A stretch of DNA of 9,769 nt, taken from the NCBI GenBank assembly GCA_023245755.1, contig JAHFJQ010000034.1, positions 1-9,769 on the forward strand. Reading direction: 5' to 3'. The notes beneath the pieces are model-generated. The model did no database searches. It was not told where the DNA came from and saw only the letters and a list, made by a program, of their open reading frames with translations. The position numbers and the translations under genes are program-made. This document shows, piece after piece, positions 1-5,802 of the stretch (position 1 is the stretch's first letter; each line of letters opens with the position of its first letter). The stretch comes from an archaeon (GTDB lineage Archaea > Nanobdellota > Nanobdellia > SCGC-AAA011-G17 > GW2011-AR17).

Positions 1-796
1 GATTGCCGGATATGATTTTCCACGACCTAAGGCGGAGAACTATGATCGCTTTGTAGAAGAACTAACTTCTGGACTGGGTAATCTGAGAGAAGAAAAACTT
101 TCTCTTATGCTCTATGGATCTTATCCTTCTGGAAGATATCAAGCTGGAAGAAGTGATATTGATGCTGTGCTTCTTGTTCCAGGAGATGTTGTTACAGGTA
201 AAGCTGTCCTTGATGGCGCAAGTGTTGTGCTGCAGTCTGTACAAAGACATAACCATGTTCCTTTTCAAGTAACTGTTAGTGATTGGACTTTATTTGGCGA
301 TGGGAGGTTTAGCCCTTATCTTGCAGACTTTGCTCCCATCTTTGCATTAGAAGGACAGGTTCTTCTTGGACAAGATCCTCGACCACATCTTACTACGGAA
401 AACTCCAGAAATGGAATTTTTCAAACTATGGCTTTTAATTTACGAAAGGCACGCGCAGGCATTCTTTTAGGGGAATACCATCTTGAACAGGACCCAAGAA
501 AATATATCAAAACCTTTCAAGGAGTTCTTGATACTACTGCACGTGCTGCAACAAAACTTCTTGATTTACGTGATGGAAAAGTACGCCCAGAAAAAAGGGG
601 CGCTATAGCTATCTGTGAAGTGTATCCTGAGATTGATGGAACTCTATTTGATGAAATACAATTTCTCTATGCAAACCTTTCTCGTTTGGATGCAATCTAT
701 ACACAAAGACATAGAATGCAAGATATGATGGCCAGAGCAACAACGACATTTGAGACTATGGTTTCTGCATATAGAAAAGAATATCCTCAGAAATAA
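1..796 (+). CDS. Nucleotidyltransferase of the pol-beta-like fold (5' end outside window)
   Basis: The reading frame is open from base 2 to the TAA at 794-796, giving 264 visible residues, so the start lies upstream of the window; the first internal ATG (107) falls inside the core strand and is not the true start. The hallmark of pol-beta-like nucleotidyltransferases is visible at residues 39-54 of the visible part: GSYPSGRY followed by SDID, i.e. the GS...G...SDxD pattern whose two Asp bind metal and NTP. A possible third acid lies in VTVSDW about 50 residues later. The remainder, with NLRKARAGILLGEY and a long helical tail, resembles the helical substrate-binding half seen in aminoglycoside/nucleotide-type family members. 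It probably transfers an NMP from an NTP to an unknown small molecule or macromolecule in the cytoplasm. The next gene begins 49 bases downstream behind its own TATA-like box. The fold is secure; the substrate is unknown. Confidence 0.8.
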   Translation, partial: IAGYDFPRPKAENYDRFVEELTSGLGNLREEKLSLMLYGSYPSGRYQAGRSDIDAVLLVPGDVVTGKAVLDGASVVLQSVQRHNHVPFQVTVSDWTLFGDGRFSPYLADFAPIFALEGQVLLGQDPRPHLTTENSRNGIFQTMAFNLRKARAGILLGEYHLEQDPRKYIKTFQGVLDTTARAATKLLDLRDGKVRPEKRGAIAICEVYPEIDGTLFDEIQFLYANLSRLDAIYTQRHRMQDMMARATTTFETMVSAYRKEYPQK

Positions 797-812
797 CTCT
801 TGTTGTATATGA

Positions 813-820
813 ATATTTAA
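813..820 (+). promoter_or_regulatory. Archaeal TATA-like box for the ThyX-like gene
   Basis: ATATTTAA lies 33 to 26 bases before the ATG at 846. With the usual archaeal TATA-to-transcription-start distance, transcription would begin at or a few bases from the start codon, giving a leaderless mRNA. No Shine-Dalgarno sequence sits at a usable distance; the bases between are pyrimidine-rich. Confidence 0.55.
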
Positions 821-845
821 GAAGGACTTTTTACGCTTTTCTTTT

Positions 846-2600
846 ATGGTTATGAAACATTTCTCTGAAAGTGAAGAAGAACTTATTGCACATTACCTTT
901 TTACAAACCCTTCTGGAGATACAGGTTTTATGTACCCTCAAGAGCTTGTTGCAGGAGAAGAACTTTCTCCTCTTATGTCTGCATACTCACGAACACATGT
1001 TCCTTTTACAAGAAGAGTTCTCCAATTTTTAGATACAGAAAAAGCAGGAGAAACACGAGCAATGCTTCCTCATATGAGAGCAATCATGGATATTTTTCGT
1101 GAAAGTGATGGAACTTTGCGAATTTCTCGAAAAACAGGAAGTTTTAATCGAGAATGGGTTCTTGCACATGGGCATGCTTCTATTAAGGAAATGACTCCGC
1201 TCTTTGGATGGGTAGAAAATGTCTCGGATATTACTGGAAAAAGAATTACTGGCCATCCTCTTTGTAAACCCCAAGTCAAATCTACAAGATATCTTTCTTA
1301 TAGAAGTGCTCTAGATCTTGCATTAGCAGATGAAGATCTTGCTGCACTACCACATGGTGAAGATGCTGTTGCATATATTCGATATATGAATGACCGCTAC
1401 CTTGCTGTGACTGAGCAACTTGGAGATGCTGTTTTTGGTACAAGCGAAACAAAAGCTGTTGTTGCTTATCTCCAGAGTGAAGCACAAGTTGCACTTGCTG
1501 TACAAAAAGCTCTTGAGCGAAAAATGCGTATTGATCCAGAATTTGTTGCAGATGATGCATTTTTACGAGAACAAAGAGAGGCACATCTCAAAGGGTTACA
1601 AGACCCAGAAGTGAGAAAGGACATAGGAAAATTTGTACTGGATTCTTCACGATCCTATCTCACTGCAGCAAATAGAACCTCTTTGGGATTTGCTGCGGAT
1701 GCACGAGTGCTTGAAGAGATTATTACGGATATGATCTCTTCCCCTCGTCTTGAAGATCAAAAGAGAGGATATGCTCTTTGGAATGAAGCAAAAAAGATTG
1801 CTCCTGTTCTTTTAGGAGAAAAAAGTCATATTGCAGTGGATCCTTGGAGGCAACATACAGAAGAACTTCTTCGGGATGTGGTCAAAGAACGCTGGAGTTT
1901 AGGAAATAGGTACAAACTTGCTCATCTTATTGATCCTAAAAGTTTTGATGTTGACTCTGATAGATTCCAAGCGACACTGGCATTATTCCCTTACTCTGAT
2001 AAATCCTTAGGTGCTATTTATGCAGCACTTATTGATGAACCAAATGTGCGTGAAGTGTTACAAAAAGCACATGAAGGGAGAGGAGCACATGATGTTGTTC
2101 ATCCTGCAATTTCCCATGGAGGCCTTATGTTTGAACTTGCTATGCCTTATCATGCCTATAGAGACATGTTCCGCCATCGTAGAGGATCGCGCTCTGTACA
2201 ACTGCTTAGCACTCGATTAGGATTTGAAACTCCTGATATTTTAACTTATTTCGGTATGGAAGCAGATTTTGAAAGGGATATGAGTATTGCTCAAGAAATG
2301 TATGAACGAACACGAGAAGTGAGTGTTCATGCTGCAGAAAAAGTTGTTCCATTTGCTGCGAATTGTCGAGCATTACATTCCTGGAGCCCAGCACAAGTGG
2401 GCTATATTGGAAGGCTACGAGGGAATCATGTTACTGGAAACAGAAGCTATGTGGAGATGACTAGAAAAATGCTTGCAGAAGTATCTGCAGTTATGCCTCA
2501 AACTGCTGGATACTTTAGAGTTGATGGCGAAGAATACCCTGCACAGCTTTGGAAACGAGGATATAGCTGGTACGATAATACTCAGAGAGTGAAGAGCTAA
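846..2600 (+). CDS. Duplicated FAD-dependent thymidylate synthase-like protein (ThyX superfamily, two-half form)
   Basis: ThyX enzymes methylate dUMP to dTMP using FAD, NADPH and methylenetetrahydrofolate; canonical ones are about 220-250 residues and act as tetramers. This protein has 584 residues. The N-terminal half carries a GHAS motif (109-112), like the GHxS helix of ThyX, and KSTRY (145-149), like its QSxRY segment, but no RHR. The C-terminal half carries RHR at 443-445 followed by RGSRSVQLLSTR, two residues longer than the classical RHR-x7-S signature, and then a GRLRGNH...SYVEMTRKM helix like the C-terminal LR...AQxEIR segment. From memory, this matches a subfamily of about 500-residue proteins with motifs such as RHRMLTQ..QLLTT that are usually annotated as ThyX without direct proof. 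Start: ATG 846 follows the TATA-like box; ATG 852 is a close alternative. Superfamily membership is strong; true dTMP synthase activity is uncertain. Confidence 0.8.
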   Translation: MVMKHFSESEEELIAHYLFTNPSGDTGFMYPQELVAGEELSPLMSAYSRTHVPFTRRVLQFLDTEKAGETRAMLPHMRAIMDIFRESDGTLRISRKTGSFNREWVLAHGHASIKEMTPLFGWVENVSDITGKRITGHPLCKPQVKSTRYLSYRSALDLALADEDLAALPHGEDAVAYIRYMNDRYLAVTEQLGDAVFGTSETKAVVAYLQSEAQVALAVQKALERKMRIDPEFVADDAFLREQREAHLKGLQDPEVRKDIGKFVLDSSRSYLTAANRTSLGFAADARVLEEIITDMISSPRLEDQKRGYALWNEAKKIAPVLLGEKSHIAVDPWRQHTEELLRDVVKERWSLGNRYKLAHLIDPKSFDVDSDRFQATLALFPYSDKSLGAIYAALIDEPNVREVLQKAHEGRGAHDVVHPAISHGGLMFELAMPYHAYRDMFRHRRGSRSVQLLSTRLGFETPDILTYFGMEADFERDMSIAQEMYERTREVSVHAAEKVVPFAANCRALHSWSPAQVGYIGRLRGNHVTGNRSYVEMTRKMLAEVSAVMPQTAGYFRVDGEEYPAQLWKRGYSWYDNTQRVKS

Positions 2601-2601
2601 G

Positions 2602-2609
2602 TATTTAAA
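2602..2609 (+). promoter_or_regulatory. Archaeal TATA-like box for the CARF regulator gene
   Basis: TATTTAAA lies 30 to 23 bases before the ATG at 2632 and begins one base after the preceding stop codon. The spacing predicts a leaderless transcript, so the gene can be transcribed independently of the ThyX-like gene. Confidence 0.6.
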
Positions 2610-2631
2610 GTCCCTGTAGATTCTGCTTTTT

Positions 2632-3336
2632 ATGAAACTATATATTATTCCTAGTGGCTGGGATAGAGAACTTGTTATCAAAACTGCGTTTAAAACTGGA
2701 GCAGATACCATTTGTCTTCTTTCTGCAACACAAAAAAAGGATCATACCTATTCACGAACGGATTCTATTACACAGAAGGTTACTACAGATATCATTAAAG
2801 AGCTCTCTAAGTTTACTACAGTTGAAATTCTTGAAGTAAATTATATTGATATGAAAGATATTTTTGTCAAAGTAAAGAATTACATTAATAAGCACAAAGA
2901 TGCAGAGATTATTATTAATATTTCTACGGGATCACGACTCCTTTCCTCTACACTTCTTCTTGTTGCTTACATGAATAATATTGATGTTGAATATAGTGTT
3001 GCAGAGAACCATAACCCTAACATTATGAAGCTTATAGAAAATGGTGAAGACTACCATAATGGATTTCGTACTATTCTTCGCTTTCCTTCTATCCCTTTTA
3101 CTTTCTCTTTTTCTGCGAAAGAAAAGTCTCTCCTTAAACGTATTAAACAAAACAATACTTTGAGTGTTAGCGACTTTATTGCTGGTGCAAAAGGGGACGC
3201 TGAGAATCGACTACGAAGTGAATTTCATTATCTTTCTAAAAAACTAGAGAAAGAAGGTTTTCTTGAAGTCAGGAATAGAGGAAAAATTGTTGAACTGCAC
3301 CTTACTCCTCTTGGTGAAATGGTTTTTGAAGAGTAA
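2632..3336 (+). CDS. CARF-domain winged-helix transcriptional regulator (Csa3 / DUF6293-like)
   Basis: The 234 residues divide into an N-terminal Rossmann-like domain (about 1-145) and a C-terminal winged helix-turn-helix (about 155-234). The N-terminus reads MKLYIIPSGWDREL, typical of CARF proteins that begin directly with strand 1. The ligand loop NISTGSRLLS begins at residue 96; it corresponds to the (N/D)xSxG(S/T)(K/R) signature that contacts cyclic oligonucleotides or other nucleotides in Csa3 and related CARF proteins. The C-terminal part has a helix starting at AKEKSLLKRI, a recognition-helix region (RLRSEFHYLSKKLEKEGF) and a basic wing with RNRGKIVELHLTPLG, as in MarR/ArsR-like folds. 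It probably binds DNA and switches on a nucleotide ligand. No CRISPR array or cas gene lies in the window, so it is not called csa3. It has its own promoter and is followed by T-tracts. Confidence 0.75.
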   Translation: MKLYIIPSGWDRELVIKTAFKTGADTICLLSATQKKDHTYSRTDSITQKVTTDIIKELSKFTTVEILEVNYIDMKDIFVKVKNYINKHKDAEIIINISTGSRLLSSTLLLVAYMNNIDVEYSVAENHNPNIMKLIENGEDYHNGFRTILRFPSIPFTFSFSAKEKSLLKRIKQNNTLSVSDFIAGAKGDAENRLRSEFHYLSKKLEKEGFLEVRNRGKIVELHLTPLGEMVFEE

Positions 3337-3340
3337 TATC

Positions 3341-3410
3341 TATATTTTTTTTCAATAGAATTATTTTCTATATCATTTATTTTTTTTAAAACTATTTTTC
3401 TTTTCTCTTC
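3341..3410 (+). terminator. T-tract terminator region after the CARF regulator
   Basis: Runs of eight T (3345-3352), eight T (3380-3387) and five T (3395-3399) follow the stop codon at 3336. Archaeal RNA polymerase terminates at T-tracts in the non-template strand without needing a hairpin, so this 110-base gap most likely ends the upstream transcript before the promoter at 3416-3425. Confidence 0.55.
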
Positions 3411-3415
3411 GGGAC

Positions 3416-3425
3416 TTTATTTAAG
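3416..3425 (+). promoter_or_regulatory. Archaeal TATA-like box for the DGLHR-protein/kinase-phosphatase operon
   Basis: TTTATTTAAG lies 31 to 22 bases before the ATG at 3447 and is followed by a pyrimidine-rich stretch (TTTTCTTTTTCTTTTGCT). The spacing again predicts leaderless transcription. It would drive the two overlapping genes at 3447-5254. Confidence 0.6.
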
Positions 3426-3446
3426 GGATTTTCTTTTTCTTTTGCT

Positions 3447-4127
3447 ATGAATATAGAAGTTGTTCGACAGATTCCTTTTGCGGAACTAGAAGAACGTATA
3501 CGAGCAGTTCCTTTGAAAGGCAGAGCTCCTGATGGCTCTGAGATTTTTGTTTACTCCAATGCCTATGTCCGTGTGCAAGAAGTCCTTCCAGATGAAGTAA
3601 ACCCTACAACCTTTTACCTTCTTCGTAAAAACTTACAATTTCAAAGAGATCTACATGCTCATCTTCTTGCTAAAGGAATAGATACTCTTGCTCTTGATGG
3701 AGCCTTAGAATTACATAATCAGGATGAGGATAAAGTTTGGACACTTACACCCCCTATTGTTGAAGTCACTCCCCGTCATGTTTGGTACCAGCCTCAAGAA
3801 GGAGAAGTGGAATATATGAAAGATAGCCCTACTGCAAATCCTTGTCAAAGAGCATGGGGAGTACAAATCCCTATTATTAATGATGGTCTTCACCGAGTAG
3901 CTTTTGCAAGAGAACAAGACAGAAGAGTCAAAGTTCTTTGGATTTCTGGAGCTGATGCGAGGTATCCTTTCTATGCTCATCCTAATTCTTGGAAAGATGT
4001 TCAAGTTTTTGATGAAGTACCAAAAGATAAAATGGATAAAAAAATGTATCGACTTCCTGATTGCTATGCGGTCTATAGAAATTTTGATGTCATAGGCTGT
4101 GGTGCACCAAGGAGTGTTTATGCATGA
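3447..4127 (+). CDS. Unrecognised protein with DGLHR motif, possible ParB/Srx-like fold
   Basis: I do not recognise this 226-residue protein with confidence. It has no signal peptide or membrane segment and is rich in aromatic and charged residues. The clearest feature is IINDGLHRVAFA with DGLHR at residues 146-150. It recalls the DGxHR turn in ParB/sulfiredoxin-like proteins, where the loop contacts a nucleotide phosphate (also in the archaeal free-serine kinase SerK); the following RRVKVLWISG would be the next strand. The C-terminal half has conserved-looking aromatic blocks (PNSWKDVQVFDEVP, KKMYRLPDCYAVYRNF) and ends in GCGAPRSVYA. Its TGA overlaps the next ATG (ATGA, 4124-4127), so its product is likely co-translated with the kinase-phosphatase and may act on the same substrate. 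The gene is transcribed from its own promoter. A nucleotide-binding or phosphotransfer role is a hypothesis from one motif only. Confidence 0.6.
   Translation: MNIEVVRQIPFAELEERIRAVPLKGRAPDGSEIFVYSNAYVRVQEVLPDEVNPTTFYLLRKNLQFQRDLHAHLLAKGIDTLALDGALELHNQDEDKVWTLTPPIVEVTPRHVWYQPQEGEVEYMKDSPTANPCQRAWGVQIPIINDGLHRVAFAREQDRRVKVLWISGADARYPFYAHPNSWKDVQVFDEVPKDKMDKKMYRLPDCYAVYRNFDVIGCGAPRSVYA
4109..4114 (+). promoter_or_regulatory. Shine-Dalgarno site for the kinase-phosphatase gene
   Basis: AAGGAG lies nine bases before the ATG at 4124, inside the end of the preceding coding region. It supports this start and contrasts with the leaderless first genes of the transcripts: the second cistron here uses Shine-Dalgarno initiation. 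Confidence 0.65.
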
Positions 4128-5254
4128 ACTCTCGTATTATTTTTGTTGATGGAATTTCTGGAGCTGGTAAAGGAACGCAAATACCTTTTATTGAACGATA
4201 TTTACAAGGCAAAGGATATGATGTGCTCACTGTTCGTGAACCTTCTTCTTTTCTTGATGGAATTTCTCGTGAGTATAAAAGACGGGAAGACCGATCAGGA
4301 ATGGTTGCAACACTCTTGTTCGCTGCAGACAGATTGCATCAATATGAACATACAATCGTACCTTTTCTTGCAGATCACCCTCAAGGAATTGTCCTTTCGG
4401 ATAGAAGTAAACTTTCTAGTGTTGTGTACCAAGCTGAGCAAGGTGTCCCTGTTGAAGACATTGTTCATATAAATAGATTTTATCCCGATGCTGATCTTTC
4501 TCTCCTGCTTCTTTGTGAACCAGACATCGCAATAGCAAGAATTGATAGACGTGGAGAGAGGAGTGTTGATGAAGAGCTTGTAAAAATACGAAGACTGAAG
4601 CAAAGATATGAAGCCTTAGCTCGAAACACTGGGCAAAGAATCGTGCGAAGCGATGGCGACCCAGAAGCAATACAAGCACAACTACGATCACATTTGAATA
4701 CCTTTTTAGGTGTTCCACAAGAAAAAGTTGTCTTTTTAGATAAAGATGGAACTCTTGTTGATAACTCTGGCTATCCTGGGATCATTCCTACTGATGCAAT
4801 TTACTACGAACATACTGTAAATGGTTTACGAGCTTTACAAGAAGGGGGCTATAAACTTATTCTCATCTCTAGTCAACCTTGGGTTGCACGTGGAAGGATG
4901 ACTGCTGATGAAGTTGAAGCTACTTTTCAAAGTGTTACGAGAAAATATGCAGATGTAGGAATTACTATTGAGGGATATAAATTTTGTCCGCACCATAGAG
5001 TTGAAGGTGGATGCAGATGTAAAAAACCAAACACCCTTTTGTTAGAACAAATTGCTGATACCATGGATGTTGATATTGCAAACAGTTTCTTCGTTGGAGA
5101 TATGGGCATTGATATTGATTGTGGAAGAAACTTTGGATTACGCACAGTGCTTGTAGAAACCAGTAGTGCTGCTGATCGGGAATTGGGATCAGAACCAACA
5201 CATCGCTGTGCAGATGTTAATGCTGCTGCAGAATGGATTCTCAGCAAAGCTTAA
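4124..5254 (+). CDS. Thymidylate kinase-like domain fused to GmhB/HisB-N-type HAD phosphatase
   Basis: This 376-residue protein joins two enzymes. Residues 1-197 are a P-loop NMP kinase of thymidylate-kinase type: Walker A GISGAGKGT (10-18), REP (38-40), FAADR (66-70), DRS with SSVVYQ (93-103) and a LID-like IDRRGER (140-146). Canonical TMPK has REPGGT; here it is REPSSF, so the nucleotide specificity may differ. Residues 203-376 are a HAD phosphatase: DKDGT nucleophile motif (206-210), SSQPWVARGRMT matching the TNQSGIARG region of GmhB, a zinc-type loop C288-P-H290-H ... C297-R-C299-KKP, and the acidic motif GDMGIDID (from 325). GmhB removes the 7-phosphate of heptose 1,7-bisphosphate and HisB-N acts on histidinol phosphate; the true substrate here is unknown. 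Kinase and phosphatase in one chain suggest sequential steps on a nucleotide or sugar-phosphate. The start overlaps the preceding stop and has a Shine-Dalgarno site. Both domains look intact. Confidence 0.85.
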   Translation: MNSRIIFVDGISGAGKGTQIPFIERYLQGKGYDVLTVREPSSFLDGISREYKRREDRSGMVATLLFAADRLHQYEHTIVPFLADHPQGIVLSDRSKLSSVVYQAEQGVPVEDIVHINRFYPDADLSLLLLCEPDIAIARIDRRGERSVDEELVKIRRLKQRYEALARNTGQRIVRSDGDPEAIQAQLRSHLNTFLGVPQEKVVFLDKDGTLVDNSGYPGIIPTDAIYYEHTVNGLRALQEGGYKLILISSQPWVARGRMTADEVEATFQSVTRKYADVGITIEGYKFCPHHRVEGGCRCKKPNTLLLEQIADTMDVDIANSFFVGDMGIDIDCGRNFGLRTVLVETSSAADRELGSEPTHRCADVNAAAEWILSKA

Positions 5255-5258
5255 AAAG
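5249..5258 (+). promoter_or_regulatory. TATA-like box for the ferredoxin gene
   Basis: GCTTAAAAAG lies 32 to 23 bases before the ATG at 5281 and overlaps the end of the kinase-phosphatase gene. Its position supports ATG 5281 rather than the upstream in-frame ATG at 5233. The match is weaker than at the other genes. Confidence 0.4.
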
Positions 5259-5280
5259 AGACCTTGTCCTTCAAGAGCAT

Positions 5281-5535
5281 ATGGCAAAACTGATTTTTGA
5301 TGGGAAAGAAGTGCAGGTTCCTGATGGTGAAGCTATTAAAGAATATGGGCGACAATTAGGAGTACCCTTTGGCTGTGAACATGGTGTTTGTGGAACGTGT
5401 AAAATTGATATCCTTTCTGGTGCAGAAAACTTAAACGAACTTAATGAAGCAGAAGAAGATATGGAAAGAGATCGTAGCCATAGACTTACTTGCCAATGTA
5501 AAATTCTTCATGGAAATGTTGAGATACGGTTCTGA
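5281..5535 (+). CDS. Small plant-type [2Fe-2S] ferredoxin
   Basis: The 84-residue protein is a soluble one-electron carrier. C32-x4-C37-x2-C40 (CEHGVCGTC) and C71 in LTCQCK provide the four cluster ligands of the plant/adrenodoxin-type beta-grasp ferredoxins; C73 is an extra cysteine. The length (families are about 80-110 residues) and the short N-terminal strand MAKLIFDGKEV fit a start at 5281. An in-frame ATG at 5233 would add 16 residues (MDSQQSLKRDLVLQEH) and overlap the upstream gene; it is rejected because of the TATA-like box at 5249-5258 and the normal family N-terminus. The electron partner is not visible; a neighbouring flavoprotein (the ThyX-like protein) is a possible but unproven client. 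It is followed by the promoter of the toxin-antitoxin pair. Confidence 0.85.
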   Translation: MAKLIFDGKEVQVPDGEAIKEYGRQLGVPFGCEHGVCGTCKIDILSGAENLNELNEAEEDMERDRSHRLTCQCKILHGNVEIRF

Positions 5536-5562
5536 AAATCTTTCAAAAAAACTTACAAAAGG

Positions 5563-5570
5563 CTTATAAA
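5563..5570 (+). promoter_or_regulatory. Archaeal TATA box for the antitoxin-toxin operon
   Basis: CTTATAAA lies 30 to 23 bases before the ATG at 5593 and is the closest match to a consensus archaeal TATA box in the window. The transcript is predicted to be leaderless. AbrB-type antitoxins usually bind their own promoter, so the operator is expected in this 57-base gap; no clear palindrome was seen. Confidence 0.65.
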
Positions 5571-5592
5571 TTAGTTAGACCTCTGTCTCATT

Positions 5593-5802
5593 ATGGCAGA
5601 AGAACTCATTGTAAAAAAGTGGGGTAACTCATTAGCAGTGATTATACCTAAAGAAATTATTCAACAAAAACACATCAAAGAAAACCAAAAGATTCTCATT
5701 GATTTTGGAACTAAAATTGACTTACGTTCTGTATTTGGTACATTTAAGACTAAAAAAAGTGCCCAAGAACTTAAGGATTTGGGTAGGGAAGGATGGTTCT
5801 AA
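5593..5802 (+). CDS. SpoVT/AbrB-family antitoxin (VapB-like)
   Basis: The 69-residue protein has an N-terminal swapped-hairpin AbrB domain: IVKKWGNSLAVIIPKEI (about 5-21) is the typical K-WGNS-AV-IP-E pattern that forms the DNA-binding dimer. The C-terminal tail, from about residue 45 (RSVFGTFKTKKSAQELKDLG) to GREGWF, is short and would insert into the toxin's active site; the acidic and aromatic residues near the end fit that role. It is expected to neutralise the PIN RNase encoded by the overlapping downstream gene (10-base overlap) and to repress the operon. The order antitoxin-toxin is the usual one. Confidence 0.85.
   Translation: MAEELIVKKWGNSLAVIIPKEIIQQKHIKENQKILIDFGTKIDLRSVFGTFKTKKSAQELKDLGREGWF

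Noticed and set aside
107..109. ATG 107 as the start of the nucleotidyltransferase
   Set aside because: The frame is open back to base 2 with a plausible helix before it, and starting at 107 would cut the strand directly before the GS motif.
1029..1614. Overlapping open frames on both strands inside the ThyX-like gene
   Set aside because: They lack recognisable domains, have low-complexity composition, and lie within a well-supported coding region.
2601..2631. Frameshift or second-half gene split between ThyX-like and CARF genes
   Set aside because: Both reading frames are complete, with a stop at 2600 and a TATA-like box for the next gene; nothing suggests a broken fusion.
2632..3336. Type III or type I CRISPR locus implied by the CARF regulator
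   Set aside because: No direct-repeat array, Cas protein or effector nuclease is visible in the window; only the regulator is present.
5233..5280. Longer ferredoxin starting at the in-frame ATG 5233
   Set aside because: It would add 16 non-family residues and overlap the upstream gene by 22 bases; the TATA-like box at 5249-5258 and the normal ferredoxin N-terminus favour ATG 5281.
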